Source: Moniliella sp. 'wahieum' (lineage: Eukaryota > Basidiomycota > Moniliellomycetes > Moniliellales > Moniliellaceae). From it: a DNA stretch of 64,000 nt. This document shows, piece after piece, positions 23,301 to 33,000 of the stretch. The stretch's first letter is position 1. Each line of letters begins with the position of its first letter. The notes under the pieces are model-generated. The model saw only the letters and a list, made by a program, of their open reading frames with translations. It was not told the origin of the DNA and searched no databases. A program made the translations under genes and the position numbers. The stretch spans positions 1 to 64,000 of the forward strand of contig RSEE01000153.1 in assembly GCA_003971905.1 (NCBI GenBank), given 5' to 3'.

Positions 23301-25421
23301 AACGAAGATGGACGGCCTTGGTCCGCGCCTTCGGGAATGGGCAAGGGGATAGATAGTTTGGTCCACTCCGCACATAAACCGATCCCCTGGCCGTGCAGAG
23401 AAGCACACCTGCTCGGGCAACGTCGTGACTGCCGTGGCAGCCATCATGGTGGAGCGAGCGATCCATACCCTCTTGGGGCGAACAGGGACATCCGCCAGGC
23501 CAGGGACACGGTCCAGGGGAATGAGATAGACATTACCCTCTTCGTCGATCGCGCTCAGATCCTGCACCCCGCTTGCCGCTTTACCGAGCCGTGCGATCCG
23601 AGTTCTTCGTTCTGTCGGAGTCGAGAAGGCATGCTTGTGCCGGGACGCTAGTGGTGCAGGTGGCGATGGCCAGGTAAGCTTGTTCACCATGTCGTTTCGC
23701 ATCACCATGACCTCGCCCGACGAGATCAGGACGCACGAGGCAAAGTCTGTCGTAGCCGCATGGAGATCCGTTGTCCCTCTGGCACTGCAATGCCCGACAC
23801 TTTGCGTGGCAGAACTTGCACCGCTGCTGCGAACGCTGGGTTGGTTGGGCGGACCAAGGTGGGACGGGTCAAGGTAGGAGCGGCACTAGCGGAAGGTGTT
23901 CCCGATACAGGTCGTTCATAGCCCAGTTGACCTGCATGGGATCCCCAGGTGAAGACGGATGTGTCGGTCCAAACCAGGCTGTGGAGTCGGCTGGCAGCCA
24001 CTCCGCAGACGTGCTCTCTCTTTAGTGGGCCCAATACTTGTCTTGGAGTGACTTGAACGTCCAGTACGTCTTTGACAGCGGATGAAAGGGAGACAGTTGC
24101 AGCAGGCGCTGAAGAGAGAACCATGCCTTGTCCTCGGTCCAAAGTATAGCCCAGACACCAAACTTGTTGGACCCAAAGCTCCACACCTGGCCATGAGACA
24201 ATAGTAGTGTATGATCTGGCCCCACAGCCACCGAATGAACATGGCGATCGAAGTCAGCAAGGCGGGAGAAGGAGCGAACAGTAGGCGTTCCAGCCACATT
24301 GGTGGCTACGGGCACGCGTGGGTCAATCTGAGCCTTGTCCTTGCGCGCCAGTTGGTAGGCCTACCTACCAAGCGTGCCGGTGCCTGCAACCCAGACGTTG
24401 GGTCCGGGTTGGTCAGTGAGCAGGAGAGTGTGCATACGGCCATCGCTACCTCGCGCACGAGGGCGGGCAGAAGCGAGCGCCAGGCATGTGGTTGCGGAGG
24501 CAATATTGAGGCGCCGTGTCTGGGCCTGTGCTTTGCTTTCGCCCTCGTCGTCATCTTGATTATCCTGCTCCAGGTACATCTCCTCTTCATCCACGTCCCC
24601 CTCGTCCATGGAACGGTTACTGTCGCTGTCACATGGGAGGGTAATGGGGAGCGGCCATATGGTGCTAGGTGCATCAGGCAAACCGAGGGTGGCAGCGTGG
24701 TTCGACCCAAAGACGTAAAGTTCAGTCTGGGCGGGGCGATCCGGAGGGGCAGCAGAGGACATGGAAGTGGAATAGAGGTCGAATGGAACCAGGCCCTCTG
24801 CATCGCGGATGCGTGGATCGGTGGAAGAGGAGTGGAACAGGGAGCGTGCTGTACGGACGTGACCGGTGTACAGTGCGGTGGAGGGCCGTCCAACCTGCAG
24901 AAAAAAGTAACGTCAATACAAGGGGTGCACTGTGGCAGGAAATGGCGACGTACCGCTCTCCCTGTCTTGGGCGTTTGCATCGAGCAGCGGATGGGCCAAA
25001 GTGAGGCGCAGGTAAGCGTGGACGTCGGCTTCGTCCGAGACGGCAAGGTGGTGCAGAGGGTGCGCCCATGCGCATCGCGGGCATTGATATCACCGGCCGA
25101 GGAGGCGGTGCGTGCTGGAGAAAGCAGCGGGGAGGAGAGGCCACGAGTCAGCGGTCTGGGAGGTTGCCGCCAGTGGGCCACGTACCAAGCGCTCGGAACC
25201 TTGGATAGTCGCCTACCCGCCAGCAGTCGAGCAGTGTCGGAGCACGTTCCATGCCCAGGCCAGCGAGCTGGGTGGTGGTGGTGGTCGGTCGCGATCGTGG
25301 TGGTGGGAGGCGGGTGCGGATGGTGAATGCTGGGGTGGGTGTGGCTGCGGCGCGGGGGCACGTGCCTCTCTGGCCAGCACTCGCCGCACCGAAAGCCCGA
25401 AGGCCTCAGGCAAAAATCCAT
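20321..25421 (-). CDS. Ankyrin-RCC1-BTB-BTB protein, IBtk/Btb3 type
   Basis: The domain order matches animal IBtk (inhibitor of Bruton kinase) and S. pombe Btb3. Ankyrin repeats come first (DINARDAHGR near 25091, GWTALHR near 24897, with a short intron between). RCC1-like repeats follow (ELYVFGSNHAATLG near 24720, GQVWSFGSNKFG near 24185, SVFTWGSHAGQLGY near 23950). Then come a BTB region near 22740-22560 and a second BTB near 22450-21720 (DVHLVLADRIVGAHACILS). Such proteins are substrate adaptors of Cul3 ubiquitin ligases. The tail is basic and Ser/Gln-rich, with an (Ala-Ala-Gln)n stretch at about 21284-21345. The start is the ATG at 25421; one missing T in the following T run restores MDFLPEAFGLSVRR. 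Many single-base losses interrupt the frame. It is divergent from LCB1 across 286 bp. Confidence 0.85.
21284..21345. repeat. GCAGCTTGG-type 9-bp tandem repeat
   Basis: About seven 9-bp units, alternating GCAGCTTGG and GCAGCCTGG, lie inside the IBtk-like gene. On the minus strand they read as Ala-Ala-Gln repeats and would form a low-complexity helical linker before the C-terminal tail. Confidence 0.85.
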
Positions 25422-25707
25422 TCCGCCCCGCTTTCCGCCCGCACGCGCCCCAGACGCAGAGGGCGGAGGGCAACCCTACTATGGGCTGGCTCGACGGGGG
25501 CATCGGAGGGCTCGCCTGAGTCTGCCTGAGATCGGCGGTCCTGAGGCCTGAGGCGGCCCAGGCCTCAGCCTGAGGCGCAGGGGCGCAAACGAGTGGATCA
25601 GCCATCGGCCCCATCATAGTCAGCGCTCATCCGCGCAAGGATCCGCGCCCAGCACCAATCTCGCCATCCACCCCACCCGCCCCGCCGCCGCCCTCCCACA
25701 CGCCTAC
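25422..25707. promoter_or_regulatory. Bidirectional promoter, IBtk-like / LCB1
   Basis: These 286 bp separate two divergent start codons (25421 minus, 25708 plus). The stretch includes AGGCCTGAGG words near 25540-25575 and a C-rich strand toward LCB1. No clear TATA box is visible. Confidence 0.5.
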
Positions 25708-27468
25708 ATGCCCACCTCCGCACCCCGCCCGGCGCCCTCACGCGCCGCTCACATCACCCTCCAGCACTCGCTCCTGCCCCTCGCTGGCCTCCTTGTTCTT
25801 GCCGTCGGCCTCGCCTCGGCCTCGGCCACCACGATCGCTTCTGCTCCTCCTGGCGCCCCCGACCTCGACGACGCCACCTGGGCCCGCCCACTCCTCGCAG
25901 CTTGCAGCACCACCTGCTACCCTGAGCCGCCTCTTTCGCGCTCTTCCCGGATCGCCCATTGTTGTGCGCTATGTGACGAGCAGCTACCAAAATGACCCGT
26001 TCCGCACTTTGCTCGAGCTGCTCCTCATCGGCTTTGCCCTCCGCACCATCCTCCAGCAGCGCAAGTCCCAGGCCGGCTCTAACTTTGTCGAGCTCACCCC
26101 GGCCGAGATCGATGGGTTGGTGGACGAATTTAACCCTGAGCCCCTCTGCACCCCGCTCAATGACTTTGAAAAGTGGGATTTGGCTTCGGTTCCTCTCATT
26201 GTTGGCCCCAACGGCCCTCGCCCTACAGTCAAATCAGAAGCTGTGGGCGAGCGGACCAAGGTGCTGAACCTGGCTAGCTTCAACTTCACTGACCTCTCCT
26301 CCGAGCCCGAGATGAAGGAGCGTGCGATTCAGACGCTGCGCCAGTACGGTGTTGGGTCCTGCAGCCCTCCTGGCTTTTACGGCACGATCGGTGCGTTGCC
26401 TTGTTTGCCGTAATCTGCACTGTGCTTTCTTGCCGCTAACTTGTGCTCTTTTCCCCTTAGATGTACACATGGACCTTGAGGCCAACCTGGCGCGCTTCCT
26501 TGGCACCGAACGCGCCATCGTCTACGCCCAGGGTTTCACTACCATCTAGTGTTATTCCGGCCTTTTGCAAGCGCGGAGACGTGATCGTGGCTGACCGCGG
26601 GGTGAATTACTCCATCCAAAAGGGCATTCAGATCAGTCGGTCGAAAGTGCGGTGGTATGAACACAACAGCATGTCTTCATTGTCCCGCGTGCTCGAGTCG
26701 ATCACCCGCGACGATGTGCGCCGCAAACAGCCGCTCACTCGTCGCTTCATCATTACCGAGGGCATCTTTGAGAACGATGGTCAACTGAGCGATTTGGGCG
26801 CCATCGTCGCTTTGGCCAAGAAGCACAAGTTCCGCATTCTGCTTGATGAAGGCCTTTCTTTTGGTACAATTGGAAAGACAGGCAAGGGTGCAACTGAGTT
26901 GTTCGGAATTCCGGCTACCGATATTGACATTCTGACGGGTAACTTGGCCAACACCCTTGGCAGTGCTGGTGGCTTTGTTGCTGGCTCGGCGGTGGTCGAA
27001 TTCCACCAACGGATTAACTCGCCTGGATTTGTCTATTCAGCCGCCTTGCCTGCGCTCAATGCGGTGACCGCCTCCACTGCGATTGAGCGGCTGCAGACTG
27101 ACGCCTCGCTTCGCGTCTTGCAAGACAACATTCGTACTCTCCGCAGCGTCCTGGACACTATTCCTACAATTGACATTCCCTCGCACAGCCCCTCCCATCA
27201 TTCACATTCGTGTTCGTGCTGGAAATCGGAGCTGAGCGTGGAAGAGCAGGCGCGGTTGCTGCAAGCGATCGTCGACCGAGCCTTGGCCCAAGGTGTCCTT
27301 CTCGTTCGTTCCCGCCGTCTGCCCTCGATCAACCCGGCCGTGCTCGATACCAAACCTGACTCCGACCCCACGATCCGGATTGCCGTCTCGTCGGCTTTCA
27401 CTAAGTCCGAGATGCAGGTTGCAGCCCAGGTTCTGCGTCAAGCGATCGTTGATGTTTTGGGTCAGTAG
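25708..27468 (+). CDS. LCB1: Serine palmitoyltransferase subunit 1 (LCB1)
   Basis: This is the non-catalytic subunit of the ER enzyme that condenses serine and palmitoyl-CoA, the first step of sphingolipid synthesis; it pairs with LCB2. An N-terminal hydrophobic segment (SLLPLAGLLVLAVG) and a second one (TLLELLLIGFALRT) fit the membrane anchor. The motif YGVGSCSPPGFYGT keeps the Cys equivalent to human SPTLC1 Cys133. At the position where LCB2 has its PLP lysine this protein has GNLANTLGSAGG, with no Lys, as expected for LCB1. A 70-nt intron lies at 26391-26460 (GTGCGT...CTTAG) and splices GFYGTI to DVHMDLE. A false stop near 26547 is removed by one missing base (FTTI-SSVIPAF), and a frame change lies near 25930. 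The end ...AIVDVLGQ is natural. It is convergent with THR1. Confidence 0.93.
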
Positions 27469-27511
27469 ACAGACCTTGACACCTTCCCTTGACCTACGCC
27501 CTACCCGCCTT

Positions 27512-27620
27512 CCTTGACCCTGCAAGATTGTTCCTCTATGGCATGTACCCTGGTTCCTACCTATGCCCGCCCTCCTTGACCCTGCAAGATAGTTCCTCTA
27601 TGGCATGTACCCTGGTTTCC
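27512..27620. repeat. 62-bp tandem duplication between LCB1 and THR1
   Basis: A segment beginning CCTTGACCCTGCAAGAT occurs at 27512 and again at 27574. Both copies run to CTATGGCATGTACCCTGGTT with only one or two differences. The copies lie just after the LCB1 stop, in the 210-bp gap shared with the converging THR1 gene, so they are likely within 3' UTRs. Confidence 0.85.
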
Positions 27621-27678
27621 TCGTCCACAGAAAATTCAAAAACAAACGATGGCATGCGAAATACGGGCTCACAACACC

Positions 27679-28744
27679 CTAGTCTTCTAGGACCTGGACC
27701 CCATCGTAAGTGACAGAGAGAAACTGCACGTCGCACTCGATCTTCTCCTTGGCAAACTCTCCTGTGATTGTGTCAGAAATGTGCGACAGGTTGACCGTTG
27801 CCAAAGCCAGGATGGCAGGACTGGCACCATAAAGACAGATGCCCAAGAGCCCCGGGTGGGAAGAAGGCGTGACACTGGCCAGGATGCGCGGGAGGCCTGG
27901 GATGAGTTGAGAGCGGTAGGGCTGGTGGACCTTATCCTGCATAGCCTGGAAGACAAGGTTGACGTTCACAGGGCTACGGGCCAGTGCGCTGGTGAGGACA
28001 CTGCAAGCCGTTGCAGGTTGAAAACGAGATCGTGCCGGGAAACGGTGGTGGGCAAAACCGCACGCGCTTTGGCAGTCGGTACTTCAAATTGCGGATGATG
28101 GCAATCACCTGGATCTCGGGCGCCCAGCCAAACCGAATGTAGTGTCCAATCCCACGCGGCGGGGGGGGCGGATTGCGGCCCCAGCCGGGCGACGCATCGG
28201 GTGGATACTCGGGAAGGACTTCAGACAGGGGCACATCCTTCGCCTCTGTTTCTTCGGGCGACAGCTCGAGGAGATAGGAACCGACAAAGCCCCCCACCAG
28301 CGCGGCCGTCACGTTATCTGGATGACGCTCAATCATCAGAGCATGGTCCAACAGACGAGACGTGTCAAGCCCCAGCTTGCCCACAGCCGGTTGCCCAGCA
28401 CCACACCTGCCACCACAGCCGCACCCGATGAGCCTAGCCCACGACCAAACGGCACCTCATTGTGCACATCAATCGACACCCCTAACGGGAACGAGAAGAA
28501 ACACCGTTGGCACGCAGAACGTAGAGAGCGGTGCGGGTGGTCAAGTTCTTGTAGGGATCCAACGGCGCGTCTGCTGCACCCTGCCCCGTGTAATGCAACG
28601 TCGGCGCACTGCAGTATTCTTCGCGGTCGGGTCGACTTTGACACGCAATGTAAGGTAGAGGGACAGGGAGAGACCCACAACGACAAATCCAGGGCCAATG
28701 TTGGAGAAGGTGCAGGGCAGCTTGATCGTGAAGGAATCGGCCAT
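27679..28744 (-). CDS. THR1: Homoserine kinase
   Basis: GHMP-family kinase that phosphorylates L-homoserine in threonine synthesis (cytosol). The start is the ATG at 28744 (MADSFTIKLPCTFSNIGPGF). The nucleotide-binding motif VPFGRGLGSSGAAV lies near 28470, and RHPDNVTAALVGGFVG near 28325. The C-terminal part (LPGLPRILASV, then a G-rich CLYGASPAIL segment and ...TYDGVQVLED) completes a protein of normal length, about 350 residues. The N-terminal motif reads GPGFVVVG where homoserine kinases normally have GFD; the codon at 28682-28684 encodes Val, not Asp. Several single-base losses split the frame: near 28610 (ALDPYKNLTTRT is in the third frame), 28500, 28380 and 28030. No intron is evident. 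Confidence 0.93.
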
Positions 28745-29430
28745 ATTAAGATCTAAAAAATGTAGTTGACAAGCGCGGGGTCGGTGGTGGGGATGGAGAA
28801 ACACTTTATACTAGTAGACTATTATCCCCCGGAAAATGCCGAAATCGTTTTGTCCGCTCAGACGATCCAGGCAAGAGTGAGTTGTCGAACTAATGTTGCC
28901 AGTGTGACTGACTATGACTATTCACACTGACCAGTGGCGCCGGTGAAGCTAGTGAAGCTAGTGAAGTGACTAAGTATATTGTGGCTACTGTGACGATGCT
29001 TTGTTTATACTACTGACAAGACTGACAACCCTACTAGCACAGCTCCCAAAAGTACCCGCGTTTCAAAGCCATCGCTCTTCCCCAAGTTATTCTCGCATCC
29101 ACAGCGCCTTGCCTACGCTCGGTTAGTCGATGTGACCCGTACCGTTCCATTGGGAGCGCATAGCTTTGCGCTCACTGCTCGTCACTGCTCACTCGCTGGT
29201 GTAGTTTGTTCATCAGCCCCGGGTCACGTGCTCTTAGTCCTGATGGCAGCGCAAGTAGCGAACGCACTGTGGACTGATGCCGACTCCGGCGCTATGTTAC
29301 TGTGCAGCGTACTAATCAAGATGCCGTTACCCCAATGCCTCTCAGTTGAAAGGTGCTGTGTTTCTTCGTCGGGCCCGACTGTGGGAAGGGATCGTTGTAG
29401 ATCTGCATGTTATTCAAACGAGGAGGACCA

Positions 29431-29469
29431 CCGGGCCTACGGCCCGGTCGGCTGGGGCTTCGCCCCAGC
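29431..29469. repeat. Double-hairpin element
   Basis: Two perfect stem-loops lie side by side. The first has a 7-bp stem CCGGGCC / GGCCCGG with loop TAC (29431-29447). The second has an 8-bp stem GCTGGGGC / GCCCCAGC with loop TTC (29451-29469). Both stems are GC-only or nearly so, with 3-nt loops and a 3-nt gap. Confidence 0.85.
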
Positions 29470-29480
29470 TTGGTGCTTCG

Positions 29481-29620
29481 TCGCCACCTTAGCCACCGTT
29501 CCCCCTTCGCCACCTTAGCCACCGTTCCCCCGTCGCCACCTTAGCCACCGTTCCCCCGGCCCACCATCGCCACCTTAGCCACCGGTCCCCTCCGCCACCT
29601 TAGCCACCGTTCCACCGTCG
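29481..29620. repeat. 26-bp-period tandem repeat
   Basis: The unit TCGCCACCTTAGCCACCG plus a TTCCCCC-type spacer starts at 29481, 29507, 29533, 29567 and about 29591. The first steps are exactly 26 bp; later ones vary by spacer length. Confidence 0.85.
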
Positions 29621-29673
29621 CTACCGTTCCACGCTGGAACCCTTCCACGCTGGAGAGGGCAAATAATATCACC

Positions 29674-29838
29674 GATACTCTGGCTGCGGGTGGCTGGGAA
29701 CGTGTCACGGGGCAGCTGATGTAAAAAGTGCAGGCCAACCAACCTATTTTATTACTTAGTGATACTCTGGCTGCGGGTGGCTGGGAACGTGTCACGGGGC
29801 AGCTGATGTAAAAAGTGCAGGCCAACCAACCTATTTTA
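29674..29838. repeat. 78-bp sequence duplicated in tandem (87-bp period)
   Basis: 29674-29751 and 29761-29838 appear identical, separated by TTACTTAGT. The ACTTAGTGAT junction word occurs again at 29881-29890, just past the 30-bp repeat. This suggests the duplicated block belongs to one element with a 3' end near 29870. Confidence 0.9.
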
Positions 29839-29839
29839 C

Positions 29840-29869
29840 CCCCTGTCCCAGCCTTAAGCTCTGTCAATG
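29840..29869. repeat. 30-bp dispersed repeat, copy 2
   Basis: Matches 20099-20128 over about 30 bp, in the same orientation, directly after the duplicated 78-bp block. Confidence 0.8.
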
Positions 29870-30082
29870 GAATGCACACAACTTAGTGATGACCAGTCGT
29901 AATCAGCAGTCCGCATGGGATTCAAATGTGGTAAAAAATCGTACTTGGTAGTAGATATGCGAGGAAAGGGCCATAAGAAGGCCACGAGAGGGCAAAACGA
30001 GTCTCGGGGGGAAAGTAGGAGAGGGGCGATGTAGCAGGGACGGTCTCGGGAAGGGCGGGGCAAGGGGACACAACAAGATGGG

Positions 30083-33000
30083 TTACTCCCACTCTTCTTC
30101 CTCACCGCGTTCGTCCAATTTATACTTGAGTCGTGTATCGCGCACGAGCGTAGGCTGCAACGTGGATTGAAGCCCCAATAAGGCACGGGACAGCGCCTCG
30201 CTCGCCCCGGCCGCAGAACGCAACAAGGCGAGGGAATGGCCTTGGCGCCTCCCTCGTCCGTCGATGGGCCGGGAGGGGAAGAAGCGGCCGCCTCATCCAC
30301 ATACCGCCGCTCGTACAGATCCATCGGCAGTGCCAACATGATCTGTGCCGCCGAGGTGAGGCCTTTGGAGAGGCCACGGTACGCTTGGTCCATGGCTTCA
30401 CGCATGTCGCTGGGTGGGGTGGCATAATGCGAGCCCGACGGAACTGTGGTCACGGCCACCGCAGGGCCTACCAGCACATTCTCTGCTCCCTCCAGCAGGG
30501 TTTGAGTGCCGGTTGCCAAACGGGCACCGAGACGAACGGCCTCGAGGGCGGCAGTGTGAGCAAAGTGACGGGCAGCAAGTTGAAACCCCTTGAGCGGGCG
30601 ACCATCCTTCTGGTACTGCTCGATCGGCAACAAGGCCAGCTCGGCCAAGCCGCCACCCAGGGTGGACACGGTGCGCAAAGGTGCGATCCCCGAAAGCACA
30701 TCCGTTAGTTGGTTTGCCGTCACGTCGGGGGCCCAAATGTCGTGGAGGCTGTCGAGCACGCGGCACCCCCTGGATACCATGCAGCGTCGTATGGCGTAAC
30801 GTCAGCCGGGCGCCGTCGAAATGGAAAAAGTTCATCATCTCTACCACCTGACCCTGCTTGAGCAAACCAAAGTTGACCGCTTGGGCTTGTAGTCAAGTTT
30901 GATGGGGATGGGCCAGATCTCGGCTTTGCGAATAAAGGCACCACCAGACGGAGGAGACACCGGCACGCCTTGGTCCAGATCGCGCTGCGCCGAGAAACCA
31001 AAAAATACTTTGAGGAAATCTAGGGCGTCTTGGTCAACATGAAGTCGCACTGGGGCCACTTGGGCTGTTACCTCATACTCTTCTCCCTCTTCTTGAGGGA
31101 ACCCATCGAGACGAAGAACGACTTGGGCCTTTTCCTCCTGTCGCACCCGCGGGTCTTCAGGCGCCATGGCCGTCATGAATGTCCGCCATGTCGAGGTCGG
31201 CATCTCGTCCACAATCTCCACGCGGTCCAGGTGCACCTCAGCACGCGAGCCTCGACCAGTCTGAGGATCGGGATGGCGGTAGGCACGAAAAGTGCCGCGA
31301 GCGCCACGTATGGAGATGCGCAAAGCGGGATGAACAGCGCGAGCGAGTTTGGACCGAACACTTTGGCGGTTGGCCTTGGTCTTGCCCTGGGCCTGGCCCT
31401 GCGGCGAAGGGTGCACCTTCCTCATCCCATCCCACGTTCTCGTGGACAATGTGCAAAAATCCATCGGCTTGCATACCACTCAAATCGGCAGGGAGTGGGA
31501 GGTGGATGGAGCGCATCAGGTCCTCGGCCGCGTCGGGCACCGCTTCGGGCGGCGTATAGCCTTGGGCCAGCAGCTGCTTGATCTTGAGCAGGCGGCGACG
31601 CACTCGTGAGGCCTTGGACCGCACATACTCCCGACTTGACACCCAATCGTATCCGCCAAACAGTTCAATGGTCACATTTACATCCTCCACATCGACACGG
31701 AGGTTACTGCAGCCAAACGTTAGTGCATGCCCACAAATTCATCGCACGCATACGCACCATTCCTGAGCATCTTCTTTGTCGGCACGTGCAAGAAGCAGGG
31801 AAGAGTACCCCACCTTGGGCCCAGACCAAGAAGGGTGGAATACTTTGACGGTCGTTGAGCCCGTTTGGTATGTTTTCTTCACGGGAGGGAGCATGTACAC
31901 AGTAGGGCGCGGGAGGGGTACTTGGACGGTGCGAGGAACAGCACGGGTATGACGTCCGGCCCCGAGCATCGCCTTCTCTGTTGTTGCGTCCCGTGGAGGC
32001 CGGAAGCGAACAGGTCGCGTCGAAGCAGTTCCCTCAACAGCCTCTTGAACATCCAAAAAGACACTTTGTCCCAGCAGAAGGGGAGGCTCGATCTCCACCT
32101 CTTCCATCGCCGGTCCTGGTGTCGGGTGGAGCTTGGAGGCGGCGCAAAGAACTCTTCCTCTTCTGTCCCGCTCATGCCTTGGAGACGAGAGAGGGCCGGC
32201 GAAGCCGATTGCGCCCTAAAGGTGCGAGGAGAGGAGGTTGTGGAGGAGCTGGATTCGTCGGAGCTGTTCGCCGAGCTAAGACCTGCCGCAAACTGCGTCA
32301 CCACGGCCAAGGTGTCGGCCGCTAACGTCAACCGGACACGGGCATGGGAGAGGATAATGTGCGCCGGAGAAAACGCGCCCTTCAGCACAATTTGAGCCAG
32401 GGGGGCAAAGCCAGTTTGGGTCCACAGACTGAGCGGTGTACCAGTATGAGCCAGCAAGGTGTGGAGCAGGTCTGGTCCGCCCTTGTCCAACACGAGTAGC
32501 CGGGCACAAGCTCGCTGTAGCTGCTTGGACTCCTAGTGGGGTCAGGTCCACTGCCGCTCGACCGAAGACGCTAGCACCCCCATCACAGCTTGGTCTGCAC
32601 CCGGTGTCAACCCCACTTGAAGATTGACCATCCGCACCCGTACCTCGGTCCGGTCCGAAGGTGTGACATGGACAAACGTATCTTCAGGCGTGTGGGCGAG
32701 CTGAGCCAGCTGAGCAATATAAGGCGCGTCTAGCCCACGTGCGCCAGAGCATCCCTTACCTCCAACGTTAGGCAAGTTGTCTTTCCTGTGTCTGTGGTCA
32801 AGGTACGGACTTGAACCGTGCCACAGGCCTGATCCACGGGCGAAGCAACAAGGAGCGGATGGGGGTGCCGCCATCGTCGCTCGGAAAGTAGGTCACACCC
32901 ACTTGAGACAGAGATGCATCTACGCCACCAGCCAACACAACGTTCACGCCCGACGCCAGAAGCACCACCTTCTCTTTGCTTGTCAAGCGAGGGAAATAGA

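Larger units (their letters stand above)
28745..30082. other. Intergenic region with hairpins and tandem repeats
   Basis: No gene is supported. In order it holds GAAGCTAGT repeats near 28945-28962, a pair of perfect hairpins (29431-29469), a 26-bp-period tandem array (29481-29620), a tandem 87-bp duplication (29674-29838) and the second copy of the 30-bp repeat. ATG2's 3' end lies just right of it. Confidence 0.65.

Noticed and set aside
24211-25326. A 371-codon open frame on the plus strand
   Set aside because: It lies antisense to the IBtk-like gene, whose ankyrin and RCC1 motifs are clear on the other strand. The plus frame has no domain and reflects high GC content.
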